Part shown: in pieces, positions 19,790 to 32,129 of the stretch
How the letters are laid out: each line of letters starts with the position of its first letter
Numbering within the stretch: position 1 is the stretch's first letter
NCBI GenBank assembly: GCA_964035545.1
Contig: OZ037772.1
Span: 13,236,818-13,300,817 of the forward strand
DNA from: Bugula neritina
Lineage: Eukaryota > Bryozoa > Gymnolaemata > Cheilostomatida > Bugulidae
DNA: 64,000 nt
Direction: 5' to 3'
Notes under the pieces: model-generated
Seen by the model: the letters and a program-made list of their open reading frames with translations, nothing else
What the model was told of the DNA's origin: nothing
Database searches by the model: none
Program-made: the position numbers and the translations under genes

Positions 19790-22700
19790 CTATGGGATGG
19801 ACATCTCTAAGTCATAGCTAGTCTTTAGTATAGACCTGTCCACATGAATATACTTTGTATTCATCACCTCACAGTCTATCTGCATCATAGTCAGCGATCC
19901 CTCCGGCCCTTTCATCGAGTCTGCAAGAGACAGAACATTTGATTGGGCAACTCTTACACTGCCAGCGAGTACTCGAACCCTGAGATGAAGCACTGAGGTC
20001 TAGAGATGAGACACTGAGGTCTAGAGATTATACCCTGAGGTCTAGAGATGACACACTGAGGTCTAGAGATGACACACTGAGGTCTAGAGATGAGACACTG
20101 AGGTCTAGAGATGAGACACTGAGGTCTAGAGAGGTGATGTGTACTCACCATTGAGATTGAGGGCAGGCATGACAATAGACATCTTGGGTCTGGTAGTCTT
20201 GTTGTGAGAGACTGCAGGTAATAGCCAGTGATCCTGCAACACAGAGAGATATAGACTAGGGGAGGGCAGGAAGGAGTTACATCATGGCCAGTAAAGAGAA
20301 ACTATGCAGTGAGACTAAGTGGGACTGACTGACCTTATGGAATGACACAACGTAGAATGTGTCATCCTTACGTTGAAGAGCTTCCAGAATACGTCTGGCC
20401 TGGAAGTAGAGAGAGTCTGTGTTGGTGTAGGACTGGTGGTCGTAGACTTGCATTGGGTACTTCTGTAATGGATATGCCAAGTAGTGAATAAGTATGTCAA
20501 GTAGTGAATAAGTATGTCAAGTAATGAATAAGTATGCCAAGTAGTGAACAAGTATGTCAAGTAATGAATAAGTATGTCAAGTAATGAATAAGTATGTCAA
20601 GTAATGAATAAGTATGTCAAGTAATGAATAAGTATGCCAAGTAGTGAACAAGTATGTCAAGTAATGAATAAGTATGTCAAGTAATGAATAAGTATGTCAA
20701 GTAATGAATAAGTATGTCAAGTAATGAATAAGTATGCCAAGTAATGAATAAGTATGTCAAGTAGTGAATAAGTATGTCAAGCTGCACAATATTTGCACTG
20801 ACTGACCCGAGTGAGACGTTTAGATTTGCTGCTGAACTTCTTTCTCTTAGCTGAGCTCGTCACGTCCTCCCTCACTGAAGGGGGCGTGTTTAGTCGAGAC
20901 GCGAGCTTTGAGCGCTGAGCCCACCCGTGCAACTCTTTGGCCAGTCTCAGGGACTCAGTCTTGTTGAGGTATTCAGAGGGACACAACTTCTGGTCCTCGG
21001 CTGTCAAAACCTGAATATACAGTAGAGGTGTCAGCATGTATAACAGAGGTATCAGCATGTATAGTAGAAGTGTCAGTATGTATAGTAAAAGTATCAGTAT
21101 GTATAGTAGAGGTGTCAGCATGTATAGTAGAAGTGTCAGTATGTATAGTAGAAGTGTCAGTATGTATAGTAGAGGTATCAGTATGTATAGTAGAGGTGTC
21201 AGTATGTATAGTAGAGGTGTCAGTATGTATAGTAGAAGTGTCAGTATGTATAGTAGAGGTGTCAGTATGTATAGTAGAAGTGTCAGTATGTATAGTAGAG
21301 GTGTCAGTATGTACAGTAGAGGTGTCACTCACCATGAGGTTACTGCTATTACTCGCTGACTCATTCAACAAGCTCACGCTGTCTACAGTTAAATTATGAA
21401 GATGGTGTCTCCCGGCACGTAGCAACTGTGACAGGTTAGATAACTTAGGGTTGGCAAGGGAGTCTGAAAATATACAATATTCTGATAATTTACTCTGATA
21501 ATATACTCAGTAATATACTCTGTCATATACTCTGATAATATACTCAGTAATATATTCTGTAATATACTCAGTAATATATTCTGTAATATACTCAGTAATA
21601 TACTCAGTAATATACTCTGTAATATACTCAGTAATATACTCAGTAATATACTCTGATAATATACTCAGTAATATACTCTGTCATATACTCTGACAATATA
21701 CTCAGTAATATATTCTGTAATATATTCTGATAATATACTCAGTAATATACTCTGATAATATACTCTGATAATATACTCAGTAATATACTCTGTAATATAC
21801 TCTGTAATATATTCAGTAATATACTTTGTAATATACTCAGTAATATACTCAGTAATATACTTTGTAATATACTCAGTAATATACTCAGTAATATACTCAG
21901 TAATATACTCAGTAATATATTCAGATAATAACAGAGCAGCTCACCATCAAACTTCTCTACAGTGATAGAAGGAGATTGTCTGGCAGAAGGGAGTTCATAT
22001 GAGAAAGAGGCTCTCTTAGCTGCTGCCATATGTCGCACTGAGTTGGTGTCAGCAGGTAGGGAAGATGTTTCCTCAGCAGCAGATGATAGCTGCCGACTGT
22101 GTTTGTCTCTACGACTGCTGCCTCCTTCCGCTACAGTCAGCAGGTGCCGTCCTGAGTAGTGATTGGCTGATTCTTTTAGTGCATCCGATTGGCTAGACAC
22201 ACGTGGTAAAGCTTCTGTATAGTTGGTGAATGCAGATTGGCTAGAGAACCTGAAACAGGAAAATTTTCACATTTTAAAACACAATTGGATGTACTACTAC
22301 TACTACTAGTACTACTGCTACTAGTACTACTGCTACTAGTACTACTGCTACTAGTACTACTGCTACTAGTACTACTGCTACTAGTACTACTGCTACTAGT
22401 ACTACTGCTACTAGTACTACTGCTACTAATATTACTGCTACTAGTACTACTGCTACTAGTACTACTACTACTACTAGTACTACTGCTACTAGTACTACTG
22501 CTACTAGTACTACTGCTACTAGTATTACTGCTACTAGTATTACTGCTACTAGTACTACTGCTACTAGTACTACTACTAGCACTACCACTGGTATTACTGC
22601 TACTACTAATACTACTACTTCCAATACTACTGTTAATACTAGTACTATAGCTTATATATAACTAGCATAAGTAGTGTTATATTGAGAGTATTGAAGAAAC

Positions 22701-25700
22701 TTACCTGTTATCAAAGGAGATTGCGGATATGGTGAAAAAGAGACACAGTGAAAGCATTAAAGTAGCCATCTTTCTTTTCCCGGGGATTTGTACATGTCTA
22801 GACTTGATGCTTGCATTCTGAAATGAATAGATAGTATATAGAAATACCACATATATACAGAATATACGTAACATATACACATAATATACGTGATATATAC
22901 ACATAATATACGTAACATATACACAGAATATACGTAACATATACAGAGAATATACGTAACATATACAGAGAATATACGTAACATATACAGAGAATATACG
23001 TAACATATACACAGAATATACGTAACATATACACAGAATATACCTCAGTCTGCAAGGAATCTACCAACTCTTTCAGTCTTTTATTCTCAGCTTGAAGTTT
23101 AACATTCTCAGCTCTAACCAGCTCAACTTCTTCCTCCAACTGTGCCATGTGTTCCTTCCTCCTTTTACGCGAGAGCGTGGCCGCTTCACGATTCTTTATC
23201 ATGCGAGCTTGTTTCTTCTCGTACTCACTCATTGACTGATCCAGCTGGCTCTGCTTGTTTGAGACTTGCTTGTTGCTTACCTGAGCAGGTGACCAAGTAT
23301 ACTATATGTTACTCAGTATATTATATGTTACTCAGTATATTATATGTTACTCAGTATATTATATGTTACCCAGCATATCTATATGTTACTCAGTATATTA
23401 TATGTTACTCAGTATATTATATGTTACTCAGTATATTATATGTTACTCAGTATATTATATGTTACTCAGTATATTATATGTTACTCAGTATACTATATGT
23501 TACTCAGTATATTATATGTTACTCAGTATACTATATGTTACTCAGTATAATATATGTTACTCAGTATACTATATGTTACTCAGTATACTATATGTTACTC
23601 AGTATATCTATATGTTACTCAGTATATCTATATGTTACTCAGTATATTATATGTTACTCAGTATATATATATGTTACTCAGTATATCTATATGTTACTCA
23701 GTATATTATATGTTACTCAGTATACTATATGTTACTCAGTATATATATATGTTACTCAGTATATCTATATGTTACTCAGTATATTATATGTTACTCAGTA
23801 TACTATATGTTACTCAGTATATTATATGTTACTCAGTATATCTATATGTTACTCAGTATATCTATATGTTACTCAGTATATCTATATGTTACTCAGTATA
23901 CTATATGTTACTCAGTATATATATATGTTACTCAGTATATCTATATGTTACTCAGTATATTATATGTTACTCAGTATACTATATGTTACTCAGTATATTA
24001 TATGTTACTCAGTATATTATATGTTACTCAGTATATTATATGTTACTCAGTATACTATATGTTACTCAGTATACTATATGTTACTCAGTATATTATATGT
24101 TACTCAGTATACTATATGTTACTCAGTATATCTATATGTTACTCAGTATATCTATATGTTACTCAGTATATTATATGTTACTCAGTATATTATATGTTAC
24201 TCAGTATATTATATGTTACTCAGTATACTATATGTTACTCAGTATATCTATATGTTACTCAGTATATCTATATGTTACTCAGTATATTATATGTTACTCA
24301 GTATATTATATGTTACTCAGTATATTATATGTTACTCAGTATACTATATGTTACTCAGTATATTATATGTTACTCAGTATACTATATGTTACTCAGTATA
24401 TTATATGTTACTCAGTATACTATATGTTACTCAGTATATTATATGTTACTCAGTATATCTATATGTTACTCAGTATACTATATGTTACTCAGTATAATAT
24501 ATGTTACTCAGTATAATATATGTTACTCAGTATACTATATGTTACTCAGTATATTATATGTTACTCAGTATACTATATGTTACTCAGTATATTATATGTT
24601 ACTCAGTATAATATATGTTACTCAGTATACTATATGTTACTCAGTATATTATATGTTACTCAGTATACTATATGTTACTCAGTATATCTATATGTTACTC
24701 AGTATATTATATGTTACTCAGTATATTATATGTTACTCAGTATACTATATGTTACTCAGTATATCTATATGTTACTCAGTATATTATATGTTACTCAGTA
24801 TATCTATATGTTACTCAGTATATTATATGTTACTCAGTATATTATATGTTACTCAGTATACTAGATGTTACTCAGTATATCTATATGTTACTCAGTATAT
24901 TATATGTTACTCAGTATACTATATGTTACTCAGTATACTATATGTTACTCAGTATATTATATGTTACTCAGTATATCTATATGTTACTCAGTATATCTAT
25001 ATGTTACTCAGTATATTATATGTTACTCAGTATACTATATGTTACTCAGTATACTATATGTTACTCAGTATATTATATGTTACTCAGTATACTATATGTT
25101 ACTCAGTATATCTATATGTTACTCAGTATATCTATATGTTACTCAGTATATTATATGTTACTCAGTATATTATATGTTACTCAGTATATTATATGTTACT
25201 CAGTATACTATATGTTACTCAGTATATCTATATGTTACTCAGTATATCTATATGTTACTCAGTATATTATATGTTACTCAGTATATTATATGTTACTCAG
25301 TATATTATATGTTACTCAGTATACTATATGTTACTCAGTATATTATATGTTACTCAGTATACTATATGTTACTCAGTATATTATATGTTACTCAGTATAA
25401 TATATGTTACTCAGTATACTATATGTTACTCAGTATATTATATGTTACTCAGTATACTATATGTTACTCAGTATATCTATATGTTACTCAGTATATTATA
25501 TGTTACTCAGTATATTATATGTTACTCAGTATACTATATGTTACTCAGTATATCTATATGTTACTCAGTATATTATATGTTACTCAGTATATCTATATGT
25601 TACTCAGTATATTATATGTTACTCAGTATATTATATGTTACTCAGTATACTAGATGTTACTCAGTATATCTATATGTTACTCAGTATATTATATGTTACT

Positions 25701-27633
25701 CAGTATATCTATATGTTACTCAGTATATTATATGTTACTCAGTATATTATATGTTACTCAGTATACTAGATGTTACTCAGTATATCTATATGTTACTCAG
25801 TATATTATATGTTACTCAGTATACTATATGTTACTCAGTATATTATATGTTACTCAGTATACTATATGTTACTCAGTATATCTATATGTTACTCAGTATA
25901 TTATATGTTACTCAGTATATTATATGTTACTCAGTATACTATATGTTACTCAGTATATCTATATGTTACTCAGTATATTATATGTTACTCAGTATATCTA
26001 TATGTTACTCAGTATATTATATGTTACTCAGTATATTATATGTTACTCAGTATACTAGATGTTACTCAGTATATTATATGTTACTCAGTATACTATATGT
26101 TACTCAGTATAATATATGTTACTCAGTATACTATATGTTACTCAGTATATTATATGTTACTCAGTATACTATATGTTACTCAGTATACTATATGTTACTC
26201 AGTATATTATATGTTACTCAGTATATCTATATGTTACTCAGTATATTATATGTTACTCAGTATAATATATGTTACTCAGTATACTATATGTTACTCAGTA
26301 TATTATATGTTACTCAGTATATTATATGTTACTCAGTATATTATATGTTACTCAGTATAATATATGTTACTCAGTATACTATATGTTACTCAGTATATTA
26401 TATGTTACTCAGTATACTATATGTTACTCAGTATACTATATGTTACTCAGTATATTATATGTTACTCAGTATATTATATGTTACTCAGTATATTATATGT
26501 TACTCAGTATATTATATGTATATATTAGTGAGTGTAATATGTTATATACTCACGTTACATATCTGCAGATTACTAGGTCTGGTCACAGTTGGCTGAGGAG
26601 TTAACACTAAAGACTGCATATTCTACAGAATAAACATAATCTAGTCATACACAATACATACACACTACGTACACAGTACATACACACTACATACACACTA
26701 CATACACAGTACATACACACTACATACATACTACATACACACTACATACACAGTACATACACAGTACATACACAGTACATACACAGTACATACACAGTAC
26801 ATACACACTACATACATACTACATACACATTACATACACACTACGTACACAGTACATACACACTACGTACACAGTACATACACACTACGTACACAGTACA
26901 TACACACTACATACACAGTACATACACACTACATACACAGTACATACACATTACATACACACTACATACACAGTACATACACAGTACATACACAGTACAT
27001 ACACAGTACATACACAATACATACACACTACATACACAGTACATACACACTACGTACACATTACATACATACTACATACATACTACATACACACTACATA
27101 CACAGTACATACACAGTACATACACACTACATACACACTACATACACACTACGTACACAGTACATACACATTACATACACACTACATACACAGTACATAC
27201 ACATTACATACACAGTACATACACACTACATACACAGTACATACACATTACATACACAGTACATACACACTACGTACACAGTACATACATACTACATACA
27301 CAGTACATACACACTACGTACACAGTACATACATACTACACACACTACTGTAAAAGAGATTAACTAAGTCACCTGATCAGTGCAAGGGCTGGTGACAGCA
27401 TAAACAAGTGTGCTGGCATGAGAAACTGGTGTCTGCTGCACTACGGTGCTACCGGAGAAGGTGGACTCCTGGGAGAGTTTAGGCTGTAATCTGGGCAGTT
27501 TAGAAGGAATGACGTTTTGTGCGGAGAGTAGAGGAAGAGATTGTGTGAGAACAGGATCCTCTTGGAATATACCTGTGTGCTGGTAGCATAATATATTAAT
27601 ATTACTAGATATAGAGTATATATATAGTACAGA

Positions 27634-27692
<59 letters not shown>

Positions 27693-28371
27693 AGAGTATA
27701 TATAGTACAGAGTATATATAGTACAGAGTATATATAGTACAGAGTATATATAGTACAGAGTATATATAGTACAGAGTATATATAGTACAGAGTATAGAGT
27801 ATATATAATACCGAGTACAGAGTATTATATACAATACAGAGTATAGAGTATATATAGTACAGAGTATAGAGTATATATATTATTTATACTCACATCGCTG
27901 GAAAAAAGCAGCTGAGAGTCATTGTCTACGCTGTACACCAGATTAGGAGAAACTGTCTTGTAATAGGGGGAGAGGGGTTCCTGCTTAACGCTGGTTCCAC
28001 CACTGCTGACTCCGCTGTCAGAGTTGTTATCTGCCCCCTCCATGGAGAACAGAGCGTCCAGATCTTGTCCCTCACTCAGACCTCCGGGTAGAGACAGACA
28101 AGCATCTTTAAAGATGTCCAAGGTCAGGTCAGGGTCAGGAGGGTGGAATTTCATCAAGTCAGTGAAATCCTCAATACCCTCCATGAGAGCGAGAGTAGAC
28201 GAGTCTAAAACAGAGAGCCACTGTGTCACATGCTTAACATTTCAACTTTTCCACATACAGTTTTTGATCAAAGCACGCACAGTAACTCATCAGTTGACAA
28301 TAAATAAAGTATGAACAGCTAAGTAAATAAGGATACAATTGTCCATGTTACTAACCATCAAAATCCTCCAT
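19790..28371 (-). CDS. ATF6: ATF6-type ER-membrane bZIP transcription factor
   Basis: Coding exons: 28371-28356, 28204-27894, 27579-27373, 26622-26554, 23280-23044, 22817-22705, 22249-21945, 21463-21333, 21010-20807, 20462-20334, 20233-20149, 19920-19790 (stop). All are GT-AG with matching phases; 1938 nt, 645 residues (human ATF6 is about 670). The N-terminal acidic region contains [10 protein letters not shown] (about 78-87). The basic region [19 protein letters not shown] (about 227-244) is followed by a leucine zipper. A transmembrane stretch [17 protein letters not shown] is at about 297-313. GRHLL at 351-355 matches the site-1 protease RxxL rule. The lumenal part keeps ATF6 signatures: [38 protein letters not shown]. 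Two lumenal cysteines (about 473 and 619) correspond to the redox pair known in ATF6. It would be released by proteolysis in ER stress and induce chaperones. The start is the first ATG of a short exon; a 5' UTR exon boundary is plausible near 28407. Confidence 0.93.
19985..20132. repeat. 21-bp minisatellite, last ATF6 intron
   Basis: About seven copies of GAGGTCTAGAGATGAGACAC. Confidence 0.9.
20468..20785. repeat. 19-bp minisatellite, ATF6 intron
   Basis: About sixteen copies of AGTATGTCAAGTAATGAAT, between exons 21010-20807 and 20462-20334. Confidence 0.9.
21015..21325. repeat. 19-bp minisatellite, ATF6 intron
   Basis: About sixteen copies of GTGTCAGTATGTATAGTAG. On the gene strand each holds a branch-point-like ACTGAC, as does the sequence just before the true acceptor. 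Confidence 0.9.
21470..21935. repeat. 12 to 13-bp repeat, ATACTCAGTAAT
   Basis: About thirty-six copies with TCTGATAAT and TCTGTAAT variants fill the intron before exon 21463-21333. Confidence 0.9.
22290..22640. repeat. 15-bp repeat, TACTACTGCTACTAG
   Basis: About twenty-two copies in the intron between exons 22817-22705 and 22249-21945. It is open in all frames on both strands as Leu/Val runs, a composition artefact. Confidence 0.92.
22855..23042. repeat. 22-bp minisatellite next to the bZIP exon donor
   Basis: About nine copies of ATACACAGAATATACGTAAC-type units. On the gene strand the array begins at the donor itself (GAG/GTATATTCTGTG). Confidence 0.9.
23290..26520. repeat. 3.2-kb array of 19 to 20-bp units in the ATF6 intron before the bZIP exon
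   Basis: About 165 copies of TTACTCAGTATATTATATG with variants TATACTATATG, TATATCTATATG, TATAATATATG and TATACTAGATG. The 19-bp period is not a multiple of three, so the array is open in all plus-strand frames and yields very long fake reading frames. Confidence 0.97.
26640..27350. repeat. 11-bp repeat, TACATACACAC/TACATACACAG
   Basis: About sixty-five copies of CTACATACACA and GTACATACACA fill the ATF6 intron between exons 27579-27373 and 26622-26554. Confidence 0.92.
27600..27890. repeat. (TA)n run and GTACAGAGTATATATA repeat
   Basis: A TA run at about 27629-27687, then GTACAGAGTATATATA units, filling the ATF6 intron between exons 28204-27894 and 27579-27373. Confidence 0.9.
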
Positions 28372-31300
28372 TGATACTTCAGAGTAATACTCAAGTTTAG
28401 TGGAACTGGAAATGTTTCAGTAGAATCAAGAAAACTGGGAATAACTAAAATACAAGAAATAGACAATTATATACCAGTGAGCCTAACACTGAAGGTGAGC
28501 CTAACACTGAAAGTATACTCTACTATACTAATAGTGTCAGCATCATATTTATAATTACTACCAACATTGAATTTTCTACCACAATAAGATTCAAATTTAT
28601 TAAAAATTATAATTATCAAAAATATATGATAGTTATTAACTATAGGATTAAAAAAGGATTCAAAATTAATAAAATCAAAATGAATATCAACTAAAGCTAC
28701 AACTAGCCTAATGGCTGGTAGTACTACTAGTACTACCAGCACTACTAGTAGCACTACTAGTACTACTAGCAGTACTAGTAGTGCTACTGCTAGTAGTACT
28801 AGTAGTAATACTAGTAGCACTACTAGTACTGCTAGTAGTACTAGTAGTAATACTACTACTACTAGCACTACTAGTAGTGCTACTGCTAGTAGTACTAGTA
28901 GTAATACTAGTACTACTACTAGTAGCACTACTAGTACTGCTAGTAGTACTAGTAGTTATACTAGTACTACTACTAGTAGTGCTACTAGGCCTAGCATTAG
29001 GCCTTTTCTTTACACTAAATTAACCTGTTGAGTAGAACGGGTGTGCCACATTTTGTATCATGGGTTACATATATCATCATGACCATAATGTAGTCAGTAG
29101 TCAGTGACTGTAAGAATATATTCAACAATAATTTTAATGTAGGCCTACAGTATATTTAAAAGAGGTCTGTTTAGCCGTCTATAGTGAGACTAGGAGTAGT
29201 AGTAGTACTTTCAGTTCTAATCTATTTCTAGCAGTTCTCCTAGCCTCTAGAGCACTACAACTAGTAATAGTAGTTCTAATACTTACTAGTACTAGTAGTA
29301 CAGTAGTAGCAGTAGACGTAGTAGTACCTGTACTACTAGTAGAAGTACTACTAAGTACTAAAACTAGTATTCAAATGATACTAATACTAATAGGGTAATA
29401 CTAATAGTAATATTACTAGTATTACTAATAGTACAGTAATAGTAGTGGAATACTAGTATTACTAGCAGTAACACTAACAGTAACACTAACTCTAAGAGTA
29501 AGAGAAAGTCTAACTACTAAGTGTAACACTAACCACTAACTCTAAGTATAAGTCTAAGTTGACTACTACTACTACTAGTATTAGTGTAGCACTATTACTT
29601 CTACCACTACTGACTACCACTACTGACTACGTCAACTGGCACTACTACTACTATAGTATACTACTACTACTACTACTACTACTACTGCTATAGTATACTA
29701 CTACTACCACTACCACTACTAGTAATACAAACAGTAGTAATGCTACTACTACTGTACTACGTTAACATCAATTTCTGCATCCTCACAGATCTTTCACAAC
29801 AGTTTTCTCCCTCGAAGCATTAGAGATTTGAGGATACTACCTCATAACACAAACTCAGCTTAGCTATGTGCTAAAACCCCTTTACATTACAATTAAAATA
29901 TCCAAACTAAGCTACATGCTAGAATACTGAATAGATACATTTCAACACATGATAAACCGAAACAAAAACAACATAAGAGGCACTCATAATTTTGCGCCTG
30001 TAGATGTTAACAGAGTGTTCTAATTTTTACCAGGTGAGTCACTAGTACTAGTAATACTAGTAGTAGTAGAACTAGACGTAGTACTACTACTACTACTACT
30101 GAGTACTAGTAGTAGTACTACGTCTACTACTACTAGCCTTAGGTAAACTCTGGGTAAAGTTTCCTCTAAAATAAAATAACCGAATGACTATCAGTACATT
30201 TTTATTTGAGTATGATATCATTCAAATTATTTAACTGCAAGCAGATGCAGTTTTTCGAGTCATTATGAAAAGCAATGAAGAATAATTTTATATTTTAGTT
30301 TTCACAGTTGAATTGTTTTTAACTGATCAATAAATTTCCTAGTCCTCAACCGGAAGCTTATGGCACGTTCGTCCAGCACGCAACTTTATTCTTAATAATA
30401 AATGATATCTAAACGCGCAGTTCACATATAATATCTAGAATATGAAAAAGATATCAAATTTTTAACGAACGACAGCTTCTTGATCTCTCCTGTAATTTTA
30501 CGTGTAATTGATATGAGAGATCATCGATTGATAATGGCATGAAAAGAAGGCGTCTTCTCTTAATAAATATTAATAAGTTTGCTGCATTTAGGTTGAAGTT
30601 GAACAGCTTATGTCATAAAGCTTAACCATAGAGATAAAGCTATTAAATACTGAGTAGTGAATAGTATTACAGTTTTTATTTTACACTAGGTTATCGAATT
30701 TATTAGTATAAAGAAAAAATGAAGTGTAAGTGAGTGAGTGACTCAAAGTAAAACTGTAGACTCAGACTGTAGAGTGTCAGTGTGAATGTAACTCAGTAAC
30801 TGTACGTGTAAGACTAAGTGTAAGACTAAGAGTAAATATATTTATATCATAATAATTATTAAATTTAATTACATGAGGATCAATATCAATATGAATATCA
30901 CAACGATGATCAATATCATCATGATGATGATGACGGTCATAATCATAATCATAATGCCGTTGTTATACTTATAGTTATTGTCTTATATTTATTGTTGTAC
31001 TCTACTCATTATTACACTGATACTAATACTTACACTAATTATGATAGAAAAATATGTAATCACAATTTAGGGTTATTAATTACCCATGGGCTTTGTTCTA
31101 CATTCACTATCAGTATCACTATTGATGTTGCGGTATTTGTATCACTCTTTCTCACAATCTTTATCTTATGCCAGTTTCGCTGTTGTATCGGAATTTTCAA
31201 GTTTATGTAGTTGTCTCCTCTTCTTGTTGCTTATGTTTGGGGGTGCACAACTCTGAGATCAACACAGATATTAGATATAGCGTGAGTGTGGCTTGTGTGA

Positions 31301-32129
31301 GTGTTGTACCTATCAGTATCACCTATGAATATCAATCTAGGTGTAATTATATATTACATTATAATACTAGTGATGACTTTACCTTACCAATGTGAATCAT
31401 TATATTTATTATAATATTTATACGTATAAGCTATGGACTGTGTAAGTCACACTCACTATAGCACTGACTGTGACTGTTTGCATCAATACTGTTATGTGGT
31501 TTGAATGTAATTATAGTATAATAATATAACACTCATATTTCAATTACTTTGGAGATCTTACTAGAAAATAAATTGCAGCAAATGTTGATGTAGCATCACC
31601 ACTATTAGTATGCAAATTGACAAAAATATTATACATTTTCTGTAATTTAGTGTGATTCACGTAAGCCAGTCCGTATGTTTATGGGAATCTTTACTACCAG
31701 AAAAATAATTTAATTTGTAATATTGTCCTTACTAGTTCCCAGCATTAGTTGTAAGGGAATTTGAAAATTTAAAATTTGAAATATTGCAACTGGCATGACT
31801 TTAGTGTCACAATATAGGCAGTGCTTCCAAATTGTCAGCATTATCATTATGTAATAGAGTGCAGATTATAGCTACAGTTTGTATATATATATAATTTGCA
31901 TATTATGTATTATAATTTGTATACATATATATACTTGTTATATAGGTTTCCAATTAAACTGAGTAGCAGGGTATTATTGCTATAGTGTCTGTAAGCAACT
32001 TAAGATGTACAGCAAAGGGCAACTAGCATGTAAGCTTTACATAATACTATCTTTTGTTTTAATCTAGGCTAAATCTTTAGATTAATAAATATTTTGTTAT
32101 TTTTACTTTAGATTCCTGGATATATAGAA
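28372..32129. other. Divergent intergenic region between ATF6 and FATP A
   Basis: Should hold both promoters. It contains trinucleotide-like TACTACTAGTAG repeats (28720-28990, 29180-29760, 30040-30145), a CGATGATCAATATCATC stretch (30900-30960), and an ETS-like ACCGGAAGC near 30349-30357. An acceptor TTTACTTTAG ends at 32111, so FATP A has at least one upstream non-coding exon that I cannot place. Open frames at 30992-31395 have no protein-like features. Confidence 0.5.
28720..28990. repeat. TACTAGTAG-type low-complexity repeat
   Basis: Imperfect units of AGTACTAGTAGTAATACTAG, self-complementary in many places, upstream of ATF6. Confidence 0.85.

Noticed and set aside
22237-22650. Poly-Leu/Val membrane-like protein
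   Set aside because: Translation of a 15-bp TACTACTGCTACTAG repeat inside an ATF6 intron.
23306-26596. A 1096-codon open frame and several shorter ones made of [11 protein letters not shown]-type repeats
   Set aside because: The 19-bp tandem unit lacks stops in all plus-strand frames. The region is an intron of ATF6 on the other strand; no codon bias or non-repeat coding sequence.
30992-31395. Two overlapping open frames upstream of FATP A
   Set aside because: AT-rich, no recognisable domain, no splice support; likely chance.
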